A stretch of DNA of 64,000 nt from Macrostomum hystrix (lineage: Eukaryota > Platyhelminthes > Macrostomidae): positions 11,057,501-11,121,500 of the forward strand of contig CATNEN010000038.1 in NCBI GenBank assembly GCA_950097015.1, given 5' to 3'. The translations under genes and the position numbers were made by a program. How positions within the stretch are numbered: position 1 is the first letter of the stretch; each line of letters begins with the position of its first letter. Below the pieces are notes generated by a model. It did not search any database, was not told the DNA's origin, and saw only the letters and a program-made list of their open reading frames with translations. Positions 1 through 12,100 of this stretch are shown here, piece after piece.

Positions 1-120
1 GTCAATCGGTGCACCACCGTCATTTTTCGGTGGTTTCCAGGCCAGAGCGCAGAAATCAGCGCCAACCTTTGTTACCTCAAGCGGTCCCTCTGGAGGCGAT
101 GGTTTGTCAACGACATTCAC
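1..120 (-). CDS. unc-22: Twitchin-like exon 40: start of Fn3 10, truncated by the window edge
   Basis: Encodes VNVVDKPSPPEGPLEVTKVG and CALAWKPPKNDGGAPID. The first residues complete Ig15; the rest is the front half of an Fn3. Acceptor CTCCTTCAG at 121-123. The exon and the gene continue left of base 1. Confidence 0.9.
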   Translation of the reverse strand, partial: MNVVDKPSPPEGPLEVTKVGADFCALAWKPPKNDGGAPID

Positions 121-3100
121 CTGAAGGAGGAACAGGTATGAAGAATTATTATGCATCCGAAGGCATTTCTAGTTCAAGCAAAAAAATTCTGGTAAAGAAA
201 TGTACCTTGACATCCACTGAATCCTTTCCGGCTTTGTTAGTCAGCACAACATTGTACCGAGCCTCATCAGCTTTTACAGCCCTTCTGCAGACGACTAAAA
301 CCTCCGAAGCCTCCTGGCGTACTTCAAAGCGATCCACGGGCACCGCTTCGTTGCCGTTGCGCAGGCAGTCGACGGAATCTGGGGGCGAGCCTTGGTAGGG
401 GACGCGAATCTTAAACTCCTCACCAGCGTTGGCTGTCACCTCTTTGGTCGCAAAGTCGGCCAGCACTTTCGGGGCAGTTAACGGCGCCTGGACACGGACC
501 CGCGAGGTGGGCTCACTTGCAGCTCCGGGGCCCGCCTTGTTGACTGGGGTAACGCGGAACTCGAACTCCTTGCCTTCTGGCAGATTCTTAACGGTGTAGC
601 TGGTGCCCTGGACAGGTGTTGCAGACGCCTTGCTCCAGGCTGTGTCACCTTTGGCTCGCTTTTCAACCAGGTATCCGGTAATCGGACTGCCACCGTTTTC
701 GCGCGGTGGCTCCCAGCTAAGACCGACACTGTCGGCTGTGACATCGTCAACAATCGGTTGGTTGCAAGCCGCTGGTGGACTGTACGGAGATTTTGGCGTC
801 ACCGGCGCCGAGGTTGTCAGTGGCGCGCCTCGACCCTGACTGTTCTCCGCCATCACTCTGAACTCATACGGCTTGCCCTCCTCCAAGCCCTTGACGGTAG
901 CGCTGGTACCTGACAGAAAACTGTTCACCGGCTGCCACTCCCCGCTGCCTTTAGGTCGCTTCTCCAGTACATAGTTGCTGACAGGCTCACCGCCGTCGGA
1001 CTTTGGCGGAGACCACTTTAGCGAGACCTGATTGGCCTCAATGTTGGTAGCTTCCAGCGGTCCGGTGCAGGCTCCAGGCTTGTCCAGCACAGTGACTCTC
1101 ATAGAACCAGAGTCCTTGCCAACCAGATTCTTCAGCGTCACTTTGTAATCGCCGCTGTTAGCACCGGTTGCCTTGGAGACACTGAGCGTCACCTCTCCTC
1201 CGTCACCGTTTTCATTCTCCGTGACCGTCATGCGGCCACCGTCCTCCGTCATCTCGTAGTCCTTGCCATCACGCTCCAGTGTCACTATCGGTTTGGGACA
1301 ACCGCGGTAGGGCAGCCGGACAAGCAGATCCTGACCAGCCTTGATCGTCACGTCCTTCAGACCAGACATATCTAGCTTTGGTGCCTCCGGTTGGTTCTCC
1401 GCTTTGACATTGCGACTTGGTCGAGTCGGCTCGCCAGGTCCGGCTTCGTTCTCCGCCCTGACGCGGAATTGAGTCTCCTCGCCTTCAGCAAGGGGGACGA
1501 AGGTGGCGCGATCGCTGGCTGGCACAGACTTCACTGGGACCCATTCACCGTTGGGGCCCTTCTTCTCCACGACGTAGCCGGTAATCTTTGAGCCGCCGTC
1601 GTTACGCGGCTTGCTCCAGCTCAGCTGGGCACCATCGCGGCGAACCTTGTCCACACTCACCTGAAAAGGTGTCGAAATTTACAAATAAAAATCTTGGCTC
1701 CATGATATAAGCTGTCATTTTGTACTTACCTCGCCAGGTGCTCCAGCCGGCAGCACCGGATCCCGAATCATCACCGGCTGGGTGGCCTTGCTTGGCTCGC
1801 CCGGACCGGCTGCGTTCACCGCCGAGACGCGAAATTCGAACTCGCGGTTCTCCACTAAACCGCTGGTTATTGTGTAGGCCAAGCGATCAGTAGTTGGGAC
1901 TCCCGTGCCAACCTTCTCCCAGAGGTCAACGCCCTTCTGTCGCTTCTCCAGAAGGTATCCAACTATCGGATTGCCTCCGTCGCTTTTTGGCGGCTTCCAT
2001 GACAGGGCTGCCTGGTGCCGATCGACCCTGTCAACGCTGAGCGATTCTGGTGCCTGCGGTGCATCGAACGGATTCTTGGCCAGCACCGGCGAGCTAGACT
2101 CGAGTGGCTCGCTGGCTCCATATCGATTGACAGCTCGAACTCGAAATTTGTAGCGCTTTCCTTCACGAAGCTGCTTTACCGGTCGGCTGGTCTCTGTGTC
2201 GCCGAGAGCAGTAGCCGGTGGCACCTTCTCCCAAACCCGCTCGCCCTCTTCGCAGCGCTCAACCTCATAGCCGGTGAGCTCACATCCGCCAGTATCTTTA
2301 GGGGGGCGCCAGGCCAGTTGGCAGGAGGTGGCTAGCAGGTCGGAGACCTCCAGGGGACCTTCGGGTGGGTCGGGCTTGTCCAGGACAACCACGCGAACAG
2401 CCGCCTTCGCTGTGCCATTCGCATTGGTCGCAAAGATTTCGTACAGTCCAGCATCCGATTTCTTGGCATGGTCGATTCGCATTTTGCTAGCCTCATCTTT
2501 CTCGGTTACCTCAGCTCCGGAGCCCAACGGTGCAGCGTCTTTTGTCCAGGCGACAGTTGGTTTTGGAGCACCGTCCACCGGCACATCTAGCTGAAGCGGC
2601 TCGCCAGCGCGAACACGAATCTCGCCTCCATCCGGTCCGAGACCCAGACCCGATAGATCCAACTGCGGAGGTTCCTTTGATGGCTTTGCCTTGACTGGCT
2701 TCGAGGATGGCGACGCCTCGCTAGGACCAGCCGCGTTCACTGCTGAGATACGGTACTCGTACTCCTTGCCCTCTTTGACTGTGTCGTCTGTGTATTCAAG
2801 ACCGGGCACAGGGTCACGCGTCACCTTCACCCAGCGCGTGGCCTTGGCCTCTTTGCGCTCAACGGTGTAGCCGGCAATCGGTGAGCCGCCATCTCGCCTC
2901 GGTGGCTTAAAGGCCAGGCTCACTTTGTTCCTGTCGTGGTCCACAATCTCAGGTGCGGCTGGCGCATCGGCAGCTTCGTAGGGATTCTTCGCCTTGGTTG
3001 GCGCGCCTGTCGTTTCGAGCGGTTCGCTCGAGCCCTGCACTGTTTCCGCAGCCACACGGAACTGGTACTCGTGGCCCTCCTGGAGTCGCGGCACAGCACA

Positions 3101-6100
3101 GGTTGTGCTGGCAACCGTCTCAGAGACGGTTTCCCACTCGCCCTTTTTAGTGTCCAACTTCTGTACGACATAGTTCTGAATCGGTGAGCCTCCATCGTCA
3201 ACTGGCGGTTTCCAGGCAAGTTGGCAGCTCGTCTTAGTCACCTCGGAAACTTCCAGCGGTCCCTCCGGTCGACCGGGCTTCCCGAGCACAAGAACTTCAA
3301 CATCTGCAGAGTCCTCTCCGACCTCGTTGCTGACTGTGAGCTTGTAGACTCCGGAGTGGCTCCTTGAGGCCTCCTTTACCGAGATTCTAGTTTAAAATGT
3401 TGATAATATAGACTATTTCATTTCGTATAGGATCGATTGAGTTCATTGATATGTGTAATTCGATCTGAACCTACCTGGCCCAATCAATGTTGGACTCGAC
3501 AGAGAACAAGGCCTCATCGACTGGTTTGTCAGCGAGCGTCCACACTGCTTCAGGCGGCGGCTCGCCGACAAACTTCACCTCCAGTCTGATCGGCGCTCCG
3601 ACCTTCAGCTGCACAGGTCGGAGGCCCTGCCGGTCGATCTTCGGCTTGAGGAAGCGCGGCTTAGCCACCACGGGCCCGGCCGCTTCTCCCGGCTCCGAGC
3701 TGCCGGCCTTGTTGACGGCAATCACGCGGAACTCGTACTCCTGGCCCTCCTTGAGCGAATCGACCCGGGCCTTGAGATCGCGGGCGCCGACCTCCTTGGC
3801 CATTGTCCAGGTAGGAGCGGCTTTGCTACGGCTCTGCACAATGTACTTTAGCACAGGAGATCCATTGTCGCTGCTTGGCGGACTCCATTCGAGGTCGGCG
3901 AAATTCCTTGAAAATAAAAAAACAAAAATGAGTTCTCACAGGCATGCTTGAGTTTTGTTGGATGGTAATAACAAGGCTTATTCCCCGATGAATTTCTCAC
4001 TTGTCCCAGTCGACCAAACTGCATGGTCCGGGCGGCTCCGGCGGATCCCAGGGGTCGCGAGCCACCGTGTCCTTCGCTGTCCTCAACCAGTCAGACTTGC
4101 CCTCGGCGTTCACAGCTCGCACACGGAACTGGTACTTGTTGCCCTCTGTCAGGCCACCGATGCGGCACTCCTCCTTCGGCACGGTCTTCACCGGCTTCCA
4201 ATTCTCCTCGTTGACGCCATCTGTGGTGTCCAGCTGCTCTACCTCATAGCCGGTGATTGGCGCGCCGCCGTCGTCCTCTGGGGCGTCCCAGAGCAGTGAG
4301 CAGCCGTCGTGTGCAAGATCGGTGACGTCAAGCGGATCGCCTGGACGATCCGGCCGGTCCAGAACGTCAATATTGAACGGCACCAGCTCCTCGCCGGCGC
4401 TGTTTGATAGTTTCAGGTCGTACTTGCCGCGGTCGGATCGCTGGGCGCCCTCGGCGTTGTCCAGCACCAGCTGCACCTGGCCAGGCAGAGGGATCGCCTT
4501 CAACTGTACCGTCTCTGGAGCCGGCTCACCTGTAAATATTTGTGGCACCAGGTATCGATTGGTTGGGCCGCTAACCTCGAACAAACCCGGTGGAGGGACA
4601 ACGAGAGTTGCCGTCAATCCTGAGCGGTCCGGTCCCATCTACCCGACTCCGAAAAGTCCTTCTGAACAAACCCCGGAAGGACGTCCAGGCCCTTATCATG
4701 ACCCTCACTGGCCATGGCTGCTACACGTGCGAGGCAATCAGAGTGAGTTTTGCCATTTTTTAATCTTAAGAATGAGGACGTCCTGCACTTCTTTTGAAAC
4801 GGATTTTCAGGGAAAGTGCGCGACTTTCACCTCCCCGCTGAGCATTCGGACCGCCCTGGGGCTAACTCAATTTATCGAATGGATATTCATTAGACGACCC
4901 ATCTAAGGCCAGTAACACTTTAACGAGCAAATACTCACCGTTTCGTAGAAGCGCCACACTTGGTATGGGAAATCCTTTCACTGGCATCACGCAGGAGAAT
5001 GGCTGGCCCTTCTTCAGCTGCACCGACTCCGGCTTTTTGCCAACAATGGCTGGCGGCTTCTCGCACTCTTCAACCTGTAGCTCGCCCTTACAACTGTGCT
5101 TGCCAACTCGCACCGTATAGATGCCTTCGTCATCTAGATCGAGACTGTGGAAGATGAGGTAACAGTCGTCCTTGTTCTCTTTGATTTCCACCCGGTCGCT
5201 GGTCTCGACCGGTTCACCATCCTTCAGCCATTTAACCTCGTGCTGTTTCGGGTTTCTCAGCGACACCATCAGCTCCTTCTTGCGGGTCTCGATACCCTTC
5301 GTGTCAAACAGGCTCTTCTTGAATTCAACGTCAGCTGTAAAGAGAATCGTGCGCAACTATCCTTTATTTGAAGACAATCTTTTGTTTTACATAGTTGACT
5401 GCCATGCGCTTCAATTGACTTACGCTTAACAGTCAGCCGTGCCGTGGTGACCTTCTTGGCAGTGCGACAAATGATGACACCATCCCAGTCGGTATCCAGG
5501 TTGAAGATGGTCAGCTTTCGCTTAGTTCTCTGCATCGACTCAGCTTTGTACTTTTCGTCCTTGCCAGGCTCTAGTTTCTAGTTGCATATTTAATTAAAAA
5601 TATTTCGTTGAATATAGTTAAAAATTGAGAGTAGACAGTAGACATATAAATAGCATAGTTTAGTAGTCCTTGGGTCTTTCTACTTCTAGTAGCTAAAATT
5701 AGCTACACTTTTTTTCTAACGTCTTCAGAAAACGTTTCACTAGAACTTTTTTGTCATTGATGTTTGTGCCCGGGTCTCACCTGCAGCCGACTGATGTCCA
5801 TGGGATCCACATCCGGGTTGGCGCAGAAGAACCATTTCACAACAGCGTCTTTGTCGTTGACTTCGCATTCGAAGGCCAGCTCGGCGTCGCCTTCGTAGCA
5901 CTCCTGCGGCCGAAGGTTCCGGTTGAAGAACCAGTCCGGGTCCTCCAGGACAACATCCGTGTAGGTCTGGTCGCCCTCCACCACGCAGCCAAACTCTGTT
6001 TCGTCCTCGTCGCGGGCCTTGACCACCCGCAGGATGCAGCGGTTCTCGCGACGCTTCATCTCGTACCGGTTGGGGAAGTACTGAAGAGTTTCAACGGGGC

Positions 6101-9100
6101 AGGTATGGGTTCGATTGCTGTACAAAAAATCTCGTCTATACAATTCAATAGTCTCACCTCAAGCTTCTCGCCATTCTTGTACCAGGTAACTGGCGCCCTC
6201 GGGTCGTTAACAGAGCACTCCAGGTTGATGTCTTTGTTGCGCACCACGTGAGTTGTTTCCGGCAGCTTCTGGTTGAAGCTGAACTTCTTCTGCTGCTCGC
6301 TCACCTCAAGGTTGGCGGTGGTGGACAAATCGTCGCCCATTTTGCAGGTGTAAACACCGGCGTCCTCCATCAGCACCTTTTTGATCTCCAGGATGTACTC
6401 ATCTCCATTGCTGGTTGGCAGGTGCGAGTGAAGAATGCGGGATGAAAATAAGTGAATGTACGTGCATCAGTACTGGCCGTTCAAGTGGGACGCGTCACTC
6501 GTCCACTTTCTCACTTGCTTTAGAAACGGTAAATTTAAGAGCCCCGCTTACCAAACAATATTGTACTTCGGCCCCTGGAAAATCTCCAGCTTATTCTTGA
6601 GCCAGCGAAACTTGGCGTTGGGACGCGAAAAAACGCAGCGAAACTTCACCATCGGACAGCCCTCCTTGACCTTCTCGTCAGACAGCGGCTCCTTGAAGGA
6701 GTCTTTGTCCTGCAAGTGTGAACCGGGAGCCGACAGTAGCGACAAAGTCAGGAGCAGCAGAACAGATAACAAGAGCAGAGCGCAAGCCCAAAGGCATTGT
6801 TGCGATGTGGACGAGATGTCAACGTCTACACCTGTTGGCTGGACAATGGATCCGCTAAGAACAGTATCGGCTCCAATAGTGCGACTCTCAAAGCTAAAGT
6901 ACATTGTCCGTATGGCTTCTCAATGCGAAACTTTCTATTCTTGTTTATTTTAGTATCGAAATTATTGCGTAGAAATGGCAAATGGTCACGACAACGGCTG
7001 CGTTGTGCCCTTGCACAGCCGAGGCCGATGCAGAGAAAGATTGGGTCGCGAATGACTTAAAACCTACATTTAAGTAGAATAGAAAGAGGATGCTGGTCAA
7101 GAGGAGAGAGGAAAAATTGGGATTTTCAGCAGTTGAAGCTGTCAGTCACCGTTAATTAGTCACTTAGGAAAAGTCGAGCCAGTTTTGCGCATCGAAGAGA
7201 CACGATTAAAATGGGCTCTCAACATGGCAGATAGTGCGGTGTCTGGTCTTTTTTACTTTAGCCGCTACCGAATGCTGTTAAGTGGACACAGATTCCAGGA
7301 AAACTGGAGCCATACAAAGCCTTCTTTTGTTAAAGGGTGAATGAATTCTACACAAGAGGTACTCTCTAAAAGTCTTTGCTTTGATCGCAGATTGGATCTG
7401 AACATATATCAAGTGACGCTCCAGTATCCAGTAGCTCTAGTGTTTGCACTTCCCTGCGACCTTTTCATATTAAAAATGCGATCCATTGTTTTAATTGTTA
7501 TCTAGGCTTTTACGAGTAGAATATTAAATTGTATTAAATTGAAACAGAACAAACATCACGTCACGTGATGCGCACTTGTCCTCTAGACCTTCCTGGTGCA
7601 CTCAATCGTGCATCCACCTCACTACATGACCTTCAAATCTACGCTCTCATTGGCTGTCAGCGAAGGAACGAGAAAACACCACAGAACGCATTCGTATTGA
7701 CTAGGGTCTGCTTATTACGAAGGGATGAATGATACTGTGTGTTGTCTATCGTCGCTTAGTGAGTTTCAGCTCTGATGGCTGCTTTTTTGAGGTCGTGACG
7801 ACTCACCACTTTCTTCTTTTCTGTCGCCTTCAGCTGCGCGAAGCCGGGAATGCTGCCGTCCGGCTTCTCGTGGGCCTTGCGCGCGTCCAGCTGATTCTGC
7901 ATCTCCTGAATCTCGCTGGCCATCTTGTTGCGCTTGTCGTCCTGAAGTATTGTGAGAAACGTGCGTACAATCCTTCTTAATTGCTTCGTTTATAGATTCA
8001 AAAAATTTGAGAAGTACTAAAGTACCTTGCTTGATGACACTGGGGCGATCTTTAGCTCCGGAATCTCTTCGTCTGAGTCGTCATCCGGTGCCGAGCCGTG
8101 CTCTGTGAAGTTTTTATGCTTATAATTCATATAAAAAGTTTTTTAATTGACTCAAACGACACCCTTATGTCACTCCATCGTCACTCAAGAGCCACACACA
8201 GGCCGTTAGGCAGCAGGTCAACTTGCTCACTCACCCTTGACCATCACGGAGAACTTGGCCTGGTCATAGACCACCCCGCTGGAGTCCTGCACAACGCACG
8301 AGTACTTTCCCTCGTCTGTGGGCTCGGCGGGTTTGATCTTAAGCACCGCCTCCTGACGCTCTGGCAAGCTGACAACTCGCGTGCGCTCGTCATTCGCCAG
8401 CTCCTTGTTGCCCTTGAAGAACTTCACCACCGGGAAGGGACTGCCCGAGATGGGCACAGCCACACGGATGCTGCGGCCTGCCAATGTAGTGAAGCGTTGC
8501 TTGTTGAACTGCTTGAGGTTGAGGGTGACCTGCGTTCAACTGTGTGAAATGTTATCTCACCCTCCACAGCGCTGACGGTCTCGGGTTTCTGCTTGATCGC
8601 CGGCCTGTCGCTTGGCGCCGCCAGCAGCGGCGTCACCTTCGCCGGCGTCTTCGGCTCCGCCTTGTCCGGCTCGGTTTTAGGAGGCTTAACGGGCTCCGGC
8701 ATTTTCTTTTCTGCGAAAGCGGTTGAAGAAATTGGGTGAGGGTTAGCCTCTGACACCTGAGGTAATTGTTTAAGGGTTAACCTCTGACACCTGAGGGAAT
8801 CTGGTTACAGTAAACCTCTGACACCTGAGGTAATTGGGTAAGGCTTAACCTCTGACACCTGAGGTAATTGGGTAAGGCTTAACCTCTGACACCTGAGGTA
8901 ATTGGGTAAGGCTTAACCTCTGACACCTGAGGTAATTGGGTAAGGCTTAACCTCTGACACCTGAGGTAATTGGGTAAGGCTTAACCTCTGACACCTGAGG
9001 TAATTGGGTAAGGCTTAACCTTGAGGGATCAGAGACGGTAACCTCTGACAACTATGGGAATAGGGTAAGGGTTAACCTTGAGGGATCAGAGACGGTAACC

Positions 9101-12100
9101 TCTGGCGCCTGAATGAATCGTGTTCAATATATAGTTAATTTGCTCATCTCGTACTCATGCACAGAAAGAACAATTTGCAAATCAGAACGGAGAAACAGTA
9201 TTTAAGATTTTTTTCTGGTAACTGTGTAAGGTTGTGAACTGTTTAAGGAAAAGGTGCTTCCAAAGCACAAAAAAGCAGTTTTTTTCTGTCAGTTAATTAC
9301 AACCCGAATATCGATAATTATCGGTACAATTGCTTCTTGAACAGGATATAAATGAAAGCCATTCCCTAAGCAATGCGAAGCGACATTGTGCAAGAGATTA
9401 CTGCGATTTCAGCATTGATTTGAGCAGACAGTGTGACTAGCAAGATTTTATAACAGTTCTGGGACGCGACTTCTGTACATAATCTTACCTGAAAAATCCA
9501 CAACGATTTTAAAGATAGTAACATTATGCAAGCATGCAAGAACTTTAAATAGCTTGGTTGACTAATTAAAGTCAACAAGCAGCAAGCGAGTTGAACTTTG
9601 TTAAGGTTTAGCAGCTTAGGTCACAAATCGCTTTTCAAATAGTTTCTTGTCGGCATAATTACGAAATTTTATGAAGTTGTTTTGTCTATAAGCCAACTCG
9701 ATCTTCGATGTAAACTTTCTTTTCCATCAAAATGTACTTTAAAATTGCTTTAAACCATGGAAAAGAGTACATTCCAAAAACACACGTCCCAATTTCGGAA
9801 TCGAATCTATTGTAAACAGTTTATCACATCAATTTGAAAATTGTTCAGCAATTTGAAAGTCTATACTCAATTTGAAACTCTTCTCTTCTCTCTTCTCTTC
9901 GCCTTGCGCCTTAATTGCTTTCATTAGGTTAAATTATAAATACCCGCCAAAATTTTGTCTGTGGCCGAAAGTCCTCCGCCAGATAATTTAGGCGGGTATA
10001 CACTGAAGCTTTCATTGGCTTCATTTCTAACGCCCATAGACTATCGTTGTCAACAACCACCCTCCTCCCCATTCACCCTCGCTCTTCTAATCCTAAAAGT
10101 GGGTTGTAAGAGTAAATTTGCACGAAGCCTCAACCACAGGCTGTCTCGAAGCTGTCTCAATTGTAACGAACAATGAGCGTGCATTATTTGTTTTCCATTC
10201 TACGAATACTATACCATTCTTGTCTTTGTTAAAGCCTTTGAGGCGAGCGAGGGCCTCAGCCAGCGACTCTTCCTCTTTGGGCTTTGGCTTTGGCGGCGGC
10301 CGTTTCTTCCCGGCAGGCTTTTTCTCGTCTCCGTTGGCTGCAACAGGTGATAATAGCACAGTGAATACCTATTAATCTTAATCCCCGTGTAAAACTAATG
10401 CGAGGGACACGCGTTAAACAAGAGTTAATTGTGCATTCCGATTGGCAAAAAATAGACTAACTAATTCATGTTCAACATCTGTCTAGGTGTTTTTGAGACA
10501 CCAGTTTTTGCCATCACCTTCTGGGATTCGATTGAGCCGATTTCAGTTAGTTTGAGCAATAAACCATGCAATTCCAGATTTAATCAGGTGTACTTTAAAA
10601 CGCAAAAAGTACATAAACTATACTAGATATATACAAATCGTGAACTATTGGCGGATGTAACATTGTTTCCCATTAACCTTGGCCTTTTCAACATTGTAAA
10701 CTAAGTTTTCATTTCAAACGCGCGCATGTATAGATATTTAAATAACAATGCAGATTTAATACACGGACGAATCGGTGACTGCCATATTTTTCATTACCTT
10801 CTGGCGCTTTCTCATTGTCTTTTTTGGCATCCTCTGCAGGCTTCTGCGCTGCCGGCTCTGGAAATAAAGAAGGTCATTGTTATTGGTGTGCGGGTCGGGA
10901 GACGAGCTTGCCGCATTGTTTGGGTAAACTCACTAACTCCATTGCCACGGGGCAATTAATTTTATTATGGCACATCATTTGGTGACACTAGACCTGCAGC
11001 AAACGAGGAGGCAATTCTGCCCATTTCGCTGAATCCTGAGCACACACGCACACGGACACTGTACGCTGGAACACACTCACACAAGTGTGTGTAAATCTGC
11101 CCTGACTTTCTCATTGTCAGCCTGTGTACACTCTCACTGTGCCTTGGAGGTTGGCCCTCAATGTCGTAAATTGCACGACAAGCCCCCAAGCCTTTTCTCC
11201 GCGGCTGCGCCCTAAATTGATGTGGCCTCGTCGCGGAATCGAGCTCAGGGACCTAGGCGCGAGAGGCAAACGCGTTAGACCGCTCTGCCACTCACCACCA
11301 ATTTCAAAATGATGCACCAGTAGCCCAAGTCCCCCTTGGTGAAATTGTTGAACAACTTGCACTTACCAGCCTCCTTCTTCGGTGTGGCAGTCTTTGACAC
11401 CGGCTCCTCGGCAGGAGCTGCAGGTAAATTTGAGATTGATTTAGAAACTGCCGTGGTTTCCCTTCCATAACCATTACGTATGCACATTAAATGACCAATA
11501 AGTAAATTCTTGCGTGTGACAACTCGTCACAATGGCCCCTATTTGTCTGACCATCGTTTATGACCATTCTACGACTTGTGTATGACCCCACTCACCTGCT
11601 TCCGCCTTCGGTGCCGCAGACTTTGACGCAGGCTCCTCAACAACAGGGGCTAAATATGGAAATAAACAGGTTAGTTTGTGTTTTTTAGACTTCAAAATTA
11701 GTTGCATCAATTTAGCTTTAATTACCGGACTCCTTCTTCGGACCTGTTGTTTTCGAAACTGGCTCCTCGGGAACAGGAGCTGAAACCGAGCTTTTTAGTG
11801 ACTTAATCGGAATGATAAACCCTTCATCTCTAAACCCTTCATCTCTAAACCCTTCATCTATAAACCCTTCATCTCTAAACCCTTCATCTCTAAACCCTTC
11901 ATCTCTAAACCCTTCATCTCTAAACCCTTCATCTCTAAACCCTTCATCTCTAAACCCTTCATCTGTCTAAACCCTTCATCTCTAAATCCTTCATCTCTAA
12001 ACCATTCATCTCTCTAAACCTTCATTTCTCTTCATAGTACTCTTCATTTCTCTAAACCCTTCATCTCTAAATCCTTCATCTCTAAGCCATTCATCTCTCT

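Noticed and set aside
6710..6904. An in-frame ATG and Leu-rich hydrophobic stretch running into exon 31, resembling a signal anchor and an alternative start.
   Set aside because: The Leu run is the pyrimidine tract of the acceptor read in frame, and exon 30 joins exon 31 in phase; an alternative promoter is possible but unsupported.
8530..8560. A 31-nt intron between exons 27 and 28.
   Set aside because: It gives the wrong reading frame. Using the acceptor at 8,478-8,480 restores a normal Ig domain with an 83-nt intron.
8730..9115. Evenly spaced repeats considered as a CRISPR-like array.
   Set aside because: Repeat and spacer are both part of one conserved ~34-bp tandem unit, and the genome is clearly eukaryotic.
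11215..11300. A possible Ser/Leu-type tRNA gene on the minus strand.
   Set aside because: It has A- and B-box-like words but is joined to a body repeated elsewhere in the window, and I could not draw a convincing full cloverleaf; better explained as a SINE head.
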